Counted from the stretch's first letter, positions 25,718-35,260 are shown. The stretch: DNA of 64,000 nucleotides from an uncultured Tenacibaculum sp. (GCF_947504135.1 NZ_CANNGG010000004.1:186001-250000); one strand, 5' to 3'. Numbers and translations: made by a program. The notes: generated from the sequence alone by a model not told the origin.

Positions 25718-26929
25718 ATGAGATTACATAGAAATTTAGTTTTCGCGGTTATTGATAGCTTACGCGATATTTTTAATGAAGATGTGTATGCAGACAAAGC
25801 TGTTGAAAAAGCTTTAAAGAGAGATAAACGCTGGGGAGCACGTGATAGAAAGTTTGTTGCTGAAACTATTTATGATGTGGTTCGTTGGAAACGATTATAT
25901 GCAGAAATAGCAAATGTAAAAGCACCGTATTCTCGTCCTGATTTATGGCGATTATTCGCTGTTTGGTGTGTACTAAAAGGAATTCAGTTACCAGATTGGA
26001 ATCAAATTGAACCTACTCCTACTAGACGTATTAAAGGAAAATTTGATGAATTATTGAAAATAAGAAAGTTTAGAGAGTCTATTCCTGACTGGATTGATGA
26101 AATTGGTGTACAAGAATTAGGTGAAGAGGTTTGGACCAAAGAAATAGCTGCTTTAAACAAACAAGCAGAGGTTATTTTACGTACAAACACTTTAAATACA
26201 ACCAAAGCTCATTTACAAAAACAGTTAGCTTCTGAAGGAATTGACACTGAATTTATTAAAGGATATGATGATGCTTTAAAATTAGTAGAAAGAGCTAATG
26301 TTTTTAAAACAGAGGCCTTTAAAAAAGGCTTTTTTGAAGTGCAAGACGCTTCTTCACAATTAGTAGCTGCTTATTTAGATGTAGAACCTGGCATGAAGGT
26401 TGTTGACACTTGTGCTGGTGCTGGTGGAAAGACATTGCACTTAGCTTCTTTAATGAAAAATAAAGGACAAGTTATAGCAATGGATATTTACGAAAGTAAA
26501 TTGAAAAAACTAAAGGTGCGCGCTCGTAGAAATGGAGTTCATAATATTGATACTCGTGTAATTGATTCAACAAAAGTAATTAAGAAGTTACAAGGGAAAG
26601 CTGATAGAGTATTAATTGACGCTCCATGTTCAGGTTTAGGAGTAATTAGAAGAAACCCTGACAGTAAGTGGAAATTACAACCTGAATTCTTAGATAAAAT
26701 TCGTGGTACACAACAAGAAGTTTTACAACAATACTCTAAAATGGTAAAACCAGGCGGAAAAATGGTGTATGCTACTTGCTCGGTATTGCCATCTGAAAAT
26801 CAACAACAAGTTGAATTCTTTTTAGCTTCTGATGCGGGGAAAGATTTTAAATTTGTAAAAGACGAAAAAGTACTATCACATAAATCTGGTTACGACGGAT
26901 TTTATATGGCTTTATTGGAAAGAAAGTAA
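25718..26929 (+). CDS. rsmB: 16S rRNA m5C methyltransferase, RsmB/NOL1-NOP2-Sun family
   Basis: A 403-residue protein. The N-terminal NusB-like helical domain (about 1-140) precedes the methyltransferase core with VVDTCAGAGGKTLHLA (SAM binding), VIDSTKV, the IDAPCSGLGVIRRNPDSKW motif and the catalytic ATCSVLPSENQQQV. Both cysteines of RNA m5C enzymes (the PCS and TCS motifs) are present. RsmB methylates C967 of 16S rRNA in E. coli; the exact target here is inferred. A hairpin follows the stop. Confidence 0.85.
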   Translation: MRLHRNLVFAVIDSLRDIFNEDVYADKAVEKALKRDKRWGARDRKFVAETIYDVVRWKRLYAEIANVKAPYSRPDLWRLFAVWCVLKGIQLPDWNQIEPTPTRRIKGKFDELLKIRKFRESIPDWIDEIGVQELGEEVWTKEIAALNKQAEVILRTNTLNTTKAHLQKQLASEGIDTEFIKGYDDALKLVERANVFKTEAFKKGFFEVQDASSQLVAAYLDVEPGMKVVDTCAGAGGKTLHLASLMKNKGQVIAMDIYESKLKKLKVRARRNGVHNIDTRVIDSTKVIKKLQGKADRVLIDAPCSGLGVIRRNPDSKWKLQPEFLDKIRGTQQEVLQQYSKMVKPGGKMVYATCSVLPSENQQQVEFFLASDAGKDFKFVKDEKVLSHKSGYDGFYMALLERK

Positions 26930-26954
26930 GCTATAAAAAATAAAATATATTAAA

Positions 26955-26990
26955 AAAGGCTCGAGATATTATCTCGAGCCTTTCCTTTCA
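26955..26990 (+). terminator. Hairpin terminator after the rsmB-like gene
   Basis: Perfect 13-bp stem AAAGGCTCGAGAT / ATCTCGAGCCTTT with a 3-nt loop. The following T-tract is weak (TTTCCTTTC), so termination efficiency is uncertain. Confidence 0.65.
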
Positions 26991-27237
26991 ATCAACTATT
27001 AAAAACTAACTAATCACTAAACATTACCTGTTAAGTAACTATATGTTTATATGACGATTACTCTCTACTGTCGTTACATTAATTATTAGTCTTTAACATT
27101 ATTTTAAGAAGACCTAATTATTTATTAGTTAATTACTTTCTTTTCTACTCCTACACTACTCTCTGATTTACAGTCTATTTTGGATTTTGAGTTATTTATA
27201 ACTACATTTAACAGTAACTAACTAAAAACTATATTTT
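26991..27237 (+). other. AT-rich leader region of the 27238 gene, no gene seen
   Basis: Together with the hairpin just before it, this makes a 308-bp gene-free stretch. I see many short CTAAC/TTAACTA-like words but no ORF, RNA gene or clear TAnnTTTG box. It presumably holds the promoter for the membrane protein at 27238. Confidence 0.5.
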
Positions 27238-27669
27238 ATGAAAGATTCAAACAAACCCACTACACTTTTTTGGATTATTGGTGTTGTAGCCTTAGTTTGG
27301 AATGCTCTCGGAGTTATGCAATATTTAGGGCTGGCTTATATGACAGATGAAGTCAGAGCCGCTTTACCTGAGGCGGAAAGGGCTTTATACGAAAATATTC
27401 CTACTTGGGTTACTGCTGCTTTTGCAATTGCCGTTTTTGGTGGATTAATTGGTAGTGCTTTTTTATTAATGAGAAAAAAGTTAGCAAGACCTATGTTTTT
27501 AATTTCGCTAATAGCTATTATAGTTCAAATGCCGTATAACTTATTTATGAGCAAAGCAGCCGAAGTATACGAACCTGGAAGCATCATAATGCCTATAATG
27601 GTGATTCTTATTGGTGTGTTTTTATTAATGTATTCAAAAAAGACAATAGCGAAAGGCTGGTTGTCATAA
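27238..27669 (+). CDS. Four-helix membrane protein of unknown function
   Basis: A 143-residue hydrophobic protein with about four membrane segments (IIGVVALVWNALGV, WVTAAFAIAVFGGLIGSAF, MFLISLIAIIVQM, IIMPIMVILIGVFLLMY). A charged loop after helix 1 holds EVRAALPEAERALY. Bacteroidetes homologues are often named sugar transporter without good evidence. I assign no function. It is a stand-alone gene. Confidence 0.65.
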   Translation: MKDSNKPTTLFWIIGVVALVWNALGVMQYLGLAYMTDEVRAALPEAERALYENIPTWVTAAFAIAVFGGLIGSAFLLMRKKLARPMFLISLIAIIVQMPYNLFMSKAAEVYEPGSIIMPIMVILIGVFLLMYSKKTIAKGWLS

Positions 27670-27719
27670 TACTAAGAAATATAAAACTTTAAATGCTGTC
27701 TTTCTTAAGGTAGCTTTTT

Positions 27720-28196
27720 TTATTCAAATAGAACAAAAACAAATTCGGCAACACAGGCTGGTTTTTCTTGTCCCTTTATTTCTATCGTACAATCAAAAGT
27801 TAGCTTTTTACCATTCTGAAAATCTTCTATTAGTTTAACAGCACTAATTAAACGTAATTCACTATTTACAGGCACAGGGTTTGGAAAACGAACTTTATTT
27901 AATCCGTAGTTTAACCCCATAATTACACTTTTTACTTCAAATTGTTTAGAAATTAGTTCCGATAACATAGAAACAGACATGAATCCGTGCGCTATTGTTG
28001 TTTTTGTTGGAGAATATTTAGCAGCTTTTTCTTCATCGATGTGAATCCACTGTTTATCTAATGTAGCATTGGCAAAATCATTAATCATTTGTTGAGTTAC
28101 AGTATACCACTCTCCTACCGGTAACTGTTTTCCTTCTATATTAGAAAGTTCTTTTAAATTTTCAACAACTAATTTTTCATATCCTTTATTTACCAA
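27720..28196 (-). CDS. MaoC-like (R)-specific enoyl-CoA hydratase
   Basis: A 158-residue hot-dog-fold protein of the MaoC/NodN group. The catalytic hydratase 2 pattern is visible as FANATLDKQWIHIDEEKAA (the D and H of the D-x4-H motif), followed by TTIAHGFMSVSMLS and the LNYGLNKVRFPNPVPVNSELR strand. It would hydrate trans-2-enoyl-CoA; the physiological substrate is unknown. It overlaps the TRIC gene by 11 bp. Confidence 0.85.
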   Translation of the reverse strand: MVNKGYEKLVVENLKELSNIEGKQLPVGEWYTVTQQMINDFANATLDKQWIHIDEEKAAKYSPTKTTIAHGFMSVSMLSELISKQFEVKSVIMGLNYGLNKVRFPNPVPVNSELRLISAVKLIEDFQNGKKLTFDCTIEIKGQEKPACVAEFVFVLFE

Positions 28197-28806
28197 ATAT
28201 ATCTTTTTTTATTCGAGGAAGCTCCAATTTATACTGTACAGCAATTGTTCTTACAAGAATAATTATTCCTGCAGAAATAACAAAAAGCACATCTTCATTG
28301 ATGTTTAAAGGATATAAAAGTAGGTATACAATTCCTCCTGCTAAACAGGCTGACGCATATATTTCTCTATGAAAAATTAACGGAATTTCATTTGTTAGCA
28401 CATCCCTAATTACACCTCCCATTACTGCGGAAGACATCCCCATAACTAAGGCTACAAATGGATGTAAATTAAAGTTTATTCCTTTTTGAACACCTAATAA
28501 CGTAAACACACTTATACCAATAGTATCAAACAAAAACATTGTTCTTCTTAACGGTGCTATTTTACTTCGAAATAAAAAAGTTGCTGCAACAGCTATTAAT
28601 ATTGTCCAGATATAGTTAATATCTCCAATCCAGTTTATAGGATGTGCATTAATAAGTACATCTCTAGTCATTCCACCTCCAACGGCAGTAACAAAAGCTA
28701 TGATAATGACTCCAAAAACATCAAACTTTTTTCTAATAGCAACTAATGCTCCACTAATAGCAAAGGCAAAAGTTCCAGCAATGTCTATGGCGTATATTAC
28801 ATCCAT
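28186..28806 (-). CDS. TRIC-type cation channel family protein (UPF0126)
   Basis: A 206-residue membrane protein with seven predicted helices built as two three-helix repeats. Each repeat carries the glycine-rich kink segment: FVTAVGGGMTRDVLI and GMSSAVMGGVIRDVLTNEIP. This is the bacterial TRIC/YicG architecture, which forms trimeric potassium-permeable channels. It begins directly beside the DEAD-box gene stop and overlaps the MaoC gene. Confidence 0.88.
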   Translation of the reverse strand: MDVIYAIDIAGTFAFAISGALVAIRKKFDVFGVIIIAFVTAVGGGMTRDVLINAHPINWIGDINYIWTILIAVAATFLFRSKIAPLRRTMFLFDTIGISVFTLLGVQKGINFNLHPFVALVMGMSSAVMGGVIRDVLTNEIPLIFHREIYASACLAGGIVYLLLYPLNINEDVLFVISAGIIILVRTIAVQYKLELPRIKKDIFGK

Positions 28807-29925
28807 TTATATTGATATTTCAGAGAATTGTATTTGTAATGTTCTTTCTACTTCAGCTAAACGACTTCTTTCATTTTGAAGAATTAAAGCTAAAGAAACT
28901 CCTCTTTTCCCTGCTCTAGCAGTTCTACCACTTCGGTGTGTATAGTACTCTAGTTGTTCTGGTAATTGATGATGAATAACAAAAGCTAAGTTTTGAACAT
29001 CAATTCCTCTGGCTGAAACATCTGTTGACACCAATACTTGTAGGTTTCCGTTTTTAAAAGCACGCATTACCTTATCACGTTCTTTTTGTTGCATGTCCCC
29101 TTCAAGAGCTTCTACCGAAAACCCATCTTCTTGTAATTCTTTCGTTAGTTTTTGAGCTCCTGCTTTGGTTCTTGAGAAAATGATTCCTCTTTCAGTATGT
29201 CTTTTTTCCAAAAACTTAATAATAACATCGGTTTTTTCAGGGATCGTAGTTGTTACAAACTGATGTGTAATGTTGGCATTCACCAATACATTTTTGTTTA
29301 CTTCAACTTGTTTTGCTGAAGCATTCATGTATTTTTTTACAATGCTTCGAATTTCATCTGGCATTGTTGCCGAAAACAACCATGTTTTACGAGTACCAGA
29401 AGTATATTTTAAAATACGATTTAATTCTAATTTAAACCCCATACTAAGCATTTCATCTGCCTCATCAAGTACTAAGGTTTTAATATTTTTTAAATCTACA
29501 TCACCCCTTTCTATTAAATCAATCAAACGTCCTGGAGTTGCTACAATAATATGCGTGGTTCTTTTTAAATTGTTGATTTGGCGCTCTATTTTTTCTCCAC
29601 CATACACAGCTTCTACAAAAATTTTATCATCTACATATTTCGTAAATTTAAATAGTTGTTTCTTTATCTGTTGTACCAATTCTCTTGTAGGTGATAAAAT
29701 TAACGCTTGTATATTGTCTTTTGAAGCATCTATTTTATGTAAAATAGGTAAGCCATAAGCAGCAGTTTTCCCTGTACCTGTTTGTGCTAATCCTATAAAA
29801 TCTGAATTATTTTCAAGTAAATAAGGTATAGTTTCTTGTTGTACTTCAGTAGGAGTTGTTATTCCTAACTCTTTCAATCCCTTAACATATTCTTTTCGTA
29901 CTCCTAATGCGGTAAATGTTGTCAT
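28807..29925 (-). CDS. DEAD-box RNA helicase, minimal core
   Basis: A 372-residue helicase. The Q motif (TPTEVQQETIP), motif I AQTGTGKT (47-54), Ia PTREL, Ib TPGRL, II DEAD, III SAT, V SARGID and VI HRSGRTAR are all present. It ends about ten residues after motif VI's domain, without the basic C-terminal tail of RhlE or CsdA, so RNA specificity must come from the core or a partner. It probably acts in ribosome assembly or mRNA turnover. A -7 box lies at 29944-29951. Confidence 0.92.
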   Translation of the reverse strand: MTTFTALGVRKEYVKGLKELGITTPTEVQQETIPYLLENNSDFIGLAQTGTGKTAAYGLPILHKIDASKDNIQALILSPTRELVQQIKKQLFKFTKYVDDKIFVEAVYGGEKIERQINNLKRTTHIIVATPGRLIDLIERGDVDLKNIKTLVLDEADEMLSMGFKLELNRILKYTSGTRKTWLFSATMPDEIRSIVKKYMNASAKQVEVNKNVLVNANITHQFVTTTIPEKTDVIIKFLEKRHTERGIIFSRTKAGAQKLTKELQEDGFSVEALEGDMQQKERDKVMRAFKNGNLQVLVSTDVSARGIDVQNLAFVIHHQLPEQLEYYTHRSGRTARAGKRGVSLALILQNERSRLAEVERTLQIQFSEISI

Positions 29926-29943
29926 TCTATAAATTTATAAGTG

Positions 29944-29951
29944 CAAAGATA
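29944..29951 (-). promoter_or_regulatory. -7 promoter box of the DEAD-box gene
   Basis: TATCTTTG followed by CA on the minus strand (TAnnTTTG), 19 bp upstream of the helicase ATG. Confidence 0.5.
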
Positions 29952-29960
29952 TTGTTTCTT

Positions 29961-30347
29961 TTACGGTAACAATAAGTTTGTTACCTCTTTCGTAATTCTT
30001 TTAGGCTTTTTTGTGTTAGCATCTAACAAACAAAATGTAGTTTGAGATTTTACTAACAAAGTTTCTCCTCTATACATTTCAAAATGACGTACAGATCTTA
30101 TCCCTTCTGTTTTTCCAACCCAAGTCCTAAGCGTAACTTCATCTCCTAATACGGCTTGATTTTTATAATCAACTTCATGTCTAATAACAAACCACACATA
30201 ATCGAAATTTTCAACATTTTTAGAAAGCTCTTTCCAATGAGCATCTGAAATGTTTTGCATCCATTGTACATATACCACATTGTTTACATGGTTATATTCG
30301 TCTATTTCTTCTGAAGTTACGATATGCTTTTGTTCAAATAAATTCAT
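29961..30347 (-). CDS. Acyl-CoA thioesterase (4HBT hot-dog family)
   Basis: A 128-residue hot-dog thioesterase. The catalytic loop is visible as VTSEEIDEYNHVNNVVYVQWMQ (D17 region), followed by the WVGKTEGIRSVRHFEMYRG strand block. It resembles YbgC/FadM-type 4-hydroxybenzoyl-CoA thioesterases; the acyl chain specificity is unknown. It is divergent from the MATE gene. Confidence 0.85.
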   Translation of the reverse strand: MNLFEQKHIVTSEEIDEYNHVNNVVYVQWMQNISDAHWKELSKNVENFDYVWFVIRHEVDYKNQAVLGDEVTLRTWVGKTEGIRSVRHFEMYRGETLLVKSQTTFCLLDANTKKPKRITKEVTNLLLP

Positions 30348-30436
30348 AAGACAAACTTACAGGATTGATGTTAATTATTACTTAAATCTAACTTTGTTTT
30401 TATTTTCGATGAATAATTCGTGTTAATTTAGTCAGC

Positions 30437-31774
30437 ATGAATACAATCGCCAACGACCTAGGTACAAAAAGTATTAGTCAACTTATTTTAAAACAAGCTA
30501 TCCCTGCTTCTATTGGAATTTTAGTAATGTCGATTAATATGATTGTTGACACCATTTTTGTGGGAAGATGGATTGGCGTACTCGCTATTGCTGCAATCAC
30601 TGTGGTATTACCTATTGCTTTTTTAATTTCTTCTATTGGTATGGGAGTTGGAATTGGAGGTAGCTCTATAATTTCTAGAGCCTTAGGAGCAAACAAAGAT
30701 AATAAAGCATTTGAAGTTTTTGGGAATCAAATTTCATTAACCATAGCATTATCTGTTTTATTCGTACTCTTAGGAACATTTTTTAGCACTCCTATTTTAC
30801 AGCTTTTTGGGGCTAATGGTGATATTATAATACCTGCAACTGAGTATTTTAATGTAATTGTTTGGGGCGTTCCTTTTTTGGCTTTTGCTATGATGGGGAA
30901 TCCTGTTGTTAGAGCAGTTGGGAAACCTAATTATGCTATGTTAACCATGTTGTTTCCTGCCATAGCCAATATTTTTTTAGATATAGTTTTTATAAAGTTT
31001 ATGAATTTAGGGATGTACGGTGCTGGTTTAGCAACCTCTATTTCATATGCTGTAAGCGGATTATTCATTTTATGGTTTTTTATTTCAAAAAAGACTGAAT
31101 TAAAAATTATTCCGAAGTATTTTAAGCTTAACTTTTCTATTGTAAAAGAGATTGTTTCTTTAGGAGGTGTAACAATAGTAAGACAAGGAACAATAAGTGT
31201 ATTAACTATAGTCTTAAACTATTCTCTTTTTAAGTATGGAGGCGAAATTTCAATTGCGATTTATGGTATTATTAACAGAGTTATGTTATTTGCTTTATTT
31301 CCTGTTTTAGGAGTTACGCAAGGTTTTTTACCTATTGCAGGATATAATTATGGAGCCAATAATACAGAAAGAGTAAAGGAAACTATAAATAAATCTATCC
31401 TTTTTGGTACAGGTATCGCTGTTTTAATTTTTATTCTGATAATGCTATTTCCATCTGAATTAGTTGGTGTTTTTACAGAAGACGAAAAACTATTAAAACT
31501 TACTCCAGATGCATTAATAGTAGCTTTCTTGGCAACACCAGTAATAACCACCCAATTAATCGGATCTGCCTACTTTCAAGCAGCAGGTAAAGCGTTGCCT
31601 GCACTATTATTAACACTTTTAAAACAAGGGTTCTTTTTAATTCCTTTAGTGTATATACTTCCTAAATTTTATGGCACAAATGGTGTATGGATGTCTTTTC
31701 CTATTGCAGATGTTTTATCCACTGCGCTTACCTATGCTTATTTGAAAAGAGAAGTGAAATTACACCTAAATTAA
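30437..31774 (+). CDS. MATE-family efflux transporter
   Basis: A 445-residue protein with 12 predicted membrane segments in two homologous halves. Helix 1 is ILVMSINMIVDTIFVGRWIG, and the internal repeat begins again near ISIAIYGIINRVMLFALFPVLGVTQGF, which carries the family signature. MATE proteins export cationic drugs or metabolites using Na+ or H+. The gene converges on the DUF2461 gene, and the two stops share the tetranucleotide TTAA. Confidence 0.88.
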   Translation: MNTIANDLGTKSISQLILKQAIPASIGILVMSINMIVDTIFVGRWIGVLAIAAITVVLPIAFLISSIGMGVGIGGSSIISRALGANKDNKAFEVFGNQISLTIALSVLFVLLGTFFSTPILQLFGANGDIIIPATEYFNVIVWGVPFLAFAMMGNPVVRAVGKPNYAMLTMLFPAIANIFLDIVFIKFMNLGMYGAGLATSISYAVSGLFILWFFISKKTELKIIPKYFKLNFSIVKEIVSLGGVTIVRQGTISVLTIVLNYSLFKYGGEISIAIYGIINRVMLFALFPVLGVTQGFLPIAGYNYGANNTERVKETINKSILFGTGIAVLIFILIMLFPSELVGVFTEDEKLLKLTPDALIVAFLATPVITTQLIGSAYFQAAGKALPALLLTLLKQGFFLIPLVYILPKFYGTNGVWMSFPIADVLSTALTYAYLKREVKLHLN

Positions 31775-32445
31775 TCTAAAATACTCTCTCCATTTAAATT
31801 TGTAGTTAGCACATCACTCATATAATTAAAAAAAGGACGAAGTGCTTTAAAAGAGTCATCTACTTTTGTTAGAAAATCGGGAGCTAATACTTCTTTGTCT
31901 GTAAAACGTTGAATAGCTATATATCCTTTTTTGCGAATCAAATCGATATCTGGATGTTGCTTATCAAATCCTTTAGGAGCTGTTTTAAGCTCATCTCCTT
32001 CTAATTTACCTCCAAAATGTTGTACGTAGTTCTTTTCTTTTAAAATTTCTCTAATTTCAGAAGCATCTACTTCAAATTCCTTTCGAATACGTAAAAGATC
32101 TTCTTTATTAGGCTCCCAGAATCCGCCAGCAACAAAACTATCGCCTGGGGAAATATGTAAATAATACCCTCCCCTTAATGCTGGTTTCTTTCTATGAAAA
32201 GAACCTCCAAAATGTGTTTTATACGGTGTTTTATCTTTTGAAAAACGTACATCTCTGTAAATTCTAAATAGCTTAAACTTATCTATCTCATCATGCTTGT
32301 TTAAATTATCTTGAATGGTTTTGTATACAGCTTTTGCGTTATTTTGAGCTTCTGTGAATCGAGGTTTATGCTCTGTAAACCATTCTCGATTGTTATTTTC
32401 TTTTAAGTCTTTTAAAAACTGAAATGTTTGTTTTTCTATTTGCAT
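31771..32445 (-). CDS. DUF2461 family protein
   Basis: A 224-residue protein of the DUF2461/TIGR02453 family, recognised from FLKDLKENNNREWFTEHKPRF, IYRDVRFSKDKTPYKTHFGG and GYYLHISPGDSFVAGGFWEP. The biochemical function is not known. I choose the ATG at 32445: a longer frame to 32490 would run through the ychF terminator hairpin. It converges on and overlaps the MATE gene by 4 bp. Confidence 0.85.
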   Translation of the reverse strand: MQIEKQTFQFLKDLKENNNREWFTEHKPRFTEAQNNAKAVYKTIQDNLNKHDEIDKFKLFRIYRDVRFSKDKTPYKTHFGGSFHRKKPALRGGYYLHISPGDSFVAGGFWEPNKEDLLRIRKEFEVDASEIREILKEKNYVQHFGGKLEGDELKTAPKGFDKQHPDIDLIRKKGYIAIQRFTDKEVLAPDFLTKVDDSFKALRPFFNYMSDVLTTNLNGESILD

Positions 32446-32477
32446 AGTAAGTAAGCGAATTTGAACATCTAAGATAC

Positions 32478-32510
32478 AAAAAAACTCCACTAAAATTTAG
32501 TGGAGTTTAT
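32478..32510 (-). terminator. Terminator of ychF
   Basis: AAACTCCACTAAA / TTTAGTGGAGTTT stem with a T run on the minus strand (A's at 32478-32484), 20 bp past the ychF stop. Confidence 0.85.
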
Positions 32511-32529
32511 GCTTTATTAATGAAGAAAA

Positions 32530-33621
32530 TTATACGTTAAATCTAAAGTGCATAATATCACCATCTTTAACGATATACTCCTTTCCTTCTACTCTCATTT
32601 TACCTGCTTCTTTCACTTTAGCTTCACTACCAAATGATACATAATCATCATAACTAATAGTCTCAGCGCGGATAAACCCTTTTTCAAAATCAGTGTGAAT
32701 AACTCCTGCCGCTTGAGGTGCAGTAGCACCTACAGGAATTGTCCAAGCTCTTACTTCTTTTACACCTGCAGTGAAATAAGTTTGTAAGTTTAATAACTTA
32801 TAAGCCGAACGAACTAAACGAGAAACTCCTGCTTCTTCTAATCCGATATCAGCTAAGAACATCTGACGCTCTTCATAATCATCTAATTCTGTAATATCTG
32901 CTTCTGTACCTACTGCTAATACAATAACTTCAGCATTTTCATGTGCTACCGCTTCTTTTACTTTATCAACATAAGCATTTCCTGAAACTGCTGAACCTTC
33001 ATCAACGTTGCACACGTATAAAACTGGTTTTGCAGTAATAAACTGTAAAGGCTTTACAAATTCCTCTTCTTTTTCTGTAAACTCTATAGAACGAACAGAT
33101 TTTCCTTCTAATAATGTTTCTTCAACCTTTAATAGAATTTCTAATTCAACTTGTGCTTCCTTATTACCTGTTTTAGCTGTTCTTTTCACACGCTCTAAAC
33201 GCTTTTGAACAGTTTCTAAATCTTTTAACTGAAGTTCAATATCAATAGTTTCTTTATCACGAATAGGATCTACTGAACCATCAACATGTACTATATTATC
33301 GTTATCAAAGCAACGTAACACATGTAAAATAGCGTCTGTCTCGCGAATATTAGCTAAGAATTGGTTACCTAAACCTTCTCCTTTACTAGCTCCTTTTACT
33401 AAACCAGCAATATCTACAATTTCTACAGTTGCTGGTAAAACTCTTTCAGGGTTTACTAGTTCTTCTAGCTTTTCTAAACGAGTATCAGGTACATTTACTA
33501 CTCCTAAATTAGGTTCAATGGTACAAAACGGAAAGTTTGCACTTTGCGCTTTTGCGTTAGATAAACAGTTAAATAAGGTTGATTTCCCTACGTTTGGTAA
33601 TCCTACAATTCCAGCTTTCAT
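32530..33621 (-). CDS. ychF: Redox-regulated ATPase YchF (Obg-like)
   Basis: A 363-residue translation-associated P-loop protein. G1 is GLPNVGKS (7-14), switch [19 protein letters not shown], and the G4 position reads NVDE instead of NKxD, which explains the family's preference for ATP over GTP. A coiled-coil insert lies at about 125-180, and a C-terminal TGS domain (about 280-363) contains [21 protein letters not shown] -7 box (TATATTTG) sits at 33651-33658. Confidence 0.95.
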   Translation of the reverse strand: MKAGIVGLPNVGKSTLFNCLSNAKAQSANFPFCTIEPNLGVVNVPDTRLEKLEELVNPERVLPATVEIVDIAGLVKGASKGEGLGNQFLANIRETDAILHVLRCFDNDNIVHVDGSVDPIRDKETIDIELQLKDLETVQKRLERVKRTAKTGNKEAQVELEILLKVEETLLEGKSVRSIEFTEKEEEFVKPLQFITAKPVLYVCNVDEGSAVSGNAYVDKVKEAVAHENAEVIVLAVGTEADITELDDYEERQMFLADIGLEEAGVSRLVRSAYKLLNLQTYFTAGVKEVRAWTIPVGATAPQAAGVIHTDFEKGFIRAETISYDDYVSFGSEAKVKEAGKMRVEGKEYIVKDGDIMHFRFNV

Positions 33622-33650
33622 TCTATTGTTTTATTGAAATTTTGCGAGTG

Positions 33651-33658
33651 CAAATATA
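33651..33658 (-). promoter_or_regulatory. -7 promoter box of ychF
   Basis: TATATTTG followed by CA on the minus strand, 30 bp upstream of the ychF ATG. Confidence 0.5.
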
Positions 33659-33670
33659 GATTATTATTCA

Positions 33671-33702
33671 TAAAAAAAAACCTCGAAATCTATCGAGGTT
33701 CT
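33671..33702 (-). terminator. Terminator of the ferredoxin gene
   Basis: AACCTCGA / TCGAGGTT stem with a 6-nt loop and a T run on the minus strand (A's at 33672-33680), 24 bp past the ferredoxin stop. Confidence 0.85.
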
Positions 33703-33724
33703 AATATTTCTTAAGCTTTATTTA

Positions 33725-34075
33725 TTAATCGTTATGCATAAAACGTTGTTTTGCTAATAACTCTTCTTCTGTTTCTACATTATCTTCATCAGGAACACAA
33801 CAATCAACAGGACAAACAGCAGCACATTGTGGCTCTTCATGAAAACCTTTACATTCTGTACACTTGTCTACAACGATGTAATAAATTTCATCTGAAATTG
33901 GCTCTTGATCTTCATCCGCATTAGCAGATTTACCGTTTGGTAAAACGATATTCCCTGTTAAATCAGTTCCATCAGCATATTTCCAGTCATCTGCACCTTC
34001 GTAAATTGCTGTATTAGGACATTCAGGTTCGCAAGCCCCACAGTTTATACATTCATCAGTTATTATAATTGCCAT
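33725..34075 (-). CDS. 2[4Fe-4S] ferredoxin
   Basis: A 116-residue acidic electron carrier. Cluster 1 uses C9, C12, C15 and C19 ([12 protein letters not shown]). The second cysteine set, [22 protein letters not shown], has the long spacer between Cys 2 and Cys 3 typical of Alvin-type (YfhL-like) ferredoxins. A roughly 40-residue insert ([10 protein letters not shown]...) separates the two halves. It is divergent from the acyl-CoA reductase gene with overlapping promoters; partnership with that enzyme is possible but not shown. Confidence 0.9.
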   Translation of the reverse strand: MAIIITDECINCGACEPECPNTAIYEGADDWKYADGTDLTGNIVLPNGKSANADEDQEPISDEIYYIVVDKCTECKGFHEEPQCAAVCPVDCCVPDEDNVETEEELLAKQRFMHND

Positions 34076-34096
34076 AATTAATCTCTTTCAGTTTTG

Positions 34097-34118
34097 TAAC
34101 TTTGCATTTGCAAAAATA
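34097..34118. promoter_or_regulatory. Overlapping divergent promoters (ferredoxin / acyl-CoA reductase)
   Basis: A plus-strand -7 box TAACTTTG (34097-34104) and a minus-strand -7 box TATTTTTG (complement of 34111-34118) lie only 6 bp apart. Each predicted start site falls inside the opposite box, so both genes cannot be initiated at once from one DNA copy. Confidence 0.5.
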
Positions 34119-34146
34119 GTTCCAATTTAATTTAGAACCAAAATAA

Positions 34147-35208
34147 ATGGATAGTATAAAAAGTAGAATTAACGCTTTTCATAAACTAGGAGAATTTTTA
34201 AGTCAATTTTCTCAAGAAAAAATAGAGAAAAAAGAACATATAGAACATAACGAATTGTTTTTTGATGGATTTAAGCATCAATTAAAAATAGCAGGAGAAA
34301 ATAACACCTGGTTTACCAGAGAAAACATATTATTCTCTATAGAAAATTGGGCAAAAGCACTCACTTCTGAAAACTTAACTCAGTGGATTGCTAACGAAAA
34401 CTTAGGTAACAACGAACCTAAATTAGTCGCTGTTATCATGGCTGGAAACATTCCGCTAGTAGGCTTTCATGACTTTTTATCAGTTCTAATTTCTGGGCAC
34501 TCGGTATTAGTTAAACAATCGTCTAACGATAAACATTTATTGCCTTTTTTAGCAAAATATTTAGAATATGTTGAACCTGAATTAAAAAGAAAAATCATGT
34601 TTACTGAAGAAAAGCTAACAGGGTTTGATGCGGTAATAGCTACTGGTAGTAACAATACAGCACGTTATTTTGAATACTACTTTAAAGATAAACCTAGTAT
34701 TATAAGAAAGAATAGAAATTCTGTTGCTGTTTTAACAGGAAATGAATCTGAAGAACAATTACAAAACTTAAGTGAAGATGTTTTTCGCTATTTCGGGTTA
34801 GGCTGCCGCTCAGTTTCTAAAATTTTCATTCCTAAAGGTTACAATTTTGATGCTTTTTTCAATGGAATGTATCAACAACATGAAATCATTAACAATATTA
34901 AATACGCTAATAATTACGATTACAACAAAGCAGTGTATTTAATGAGTGAGTTTGATATTTTAGAGAATGGTTTTTTAATGATTAAAGAAGATGAAAGCTA
35001 CGCCTCTCCTATCGCTTCTGTTTTTTATGAGTACTATGATAATGCAGATGATTTAAAGATTAAACTGTGGGAAGACAGAGAGCAAATTCAATGTGTTGTA
35101 GCTAATAATTTTATTGAAAATGAAATTGAATTCGGACAGACACAACATCCTAAGTTATGGGACTATGCCGATGGTGTAAACACACTAGATTTTTTAGCTA
35201 AAATTTAA
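34147..35208 (+). CDS. LuxC-like acyl-CoA reductase
   Basis: A 353-residue protein of the LuxC/acyl-CoA reductase family (aldehyde dehydrogenase fold). Recognisable blocks are VAVIMAGNIPLVGFHDFLSVL, GHSVLVKQSSNDKHLLPFL, VIATGSNNTARYFEYYFKDK, the catalytic cysteine region FRYFGLGCRSVSKIF (C about 219) and QTQHPKLWDYADGVNTLDFL. It would reduce an acyl-CoA to an aldehyde with NAD(P)H. The fatty substrate and pathway are unknown. It precedes serC by about 50 bp, with a separate promoter for serC. Confidence 0.78.
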   Translation: MDSIKSRINAFHKLGEFLSQFSQEKIEKKEHIEHNELFFDGFKHQLKIAGENNTWFTRENILFSIENWAKALTSENLTQWIANENLGNNEPKLVAVIMAGNIPLVGFHDFLSVLISGHSVLVKQSSNDKHLLPFLAKYLEYVEPELKRKIMFTEEKLTGFDAVIATGSNNTARYFEYYFKDKPSIIRKNRNSVAVLTGNESEEQLQNLSEDVFRYFGLGCRSVSKIFIPKGYNFDAFFNGMYQQHEIINNIKYANNYDYNKAVYLMSEFDILENGFLMIKEDESYASPIASVFYEYYDNADDLKIKLWEDREQIQCVVANNFIENEIEFGQTQHPKLWDYADGVNTLDFLAKI

Positions 35209-35221
35209 AAGAGTCTCTACA

Positions 35222-35229
35222 TAAATTTG
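35222..35229 (+). promoter_or_regulatory. -7 promoter box of serC
   Basis: TAAATTTG followed by CA matches TAnnTTTG, 31 bp upstream of the serC ATG. Confidence 0.5.
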
Positions 35230-35260
35230 CACCTTTGTGTAGCAAAACACAACAACACAA

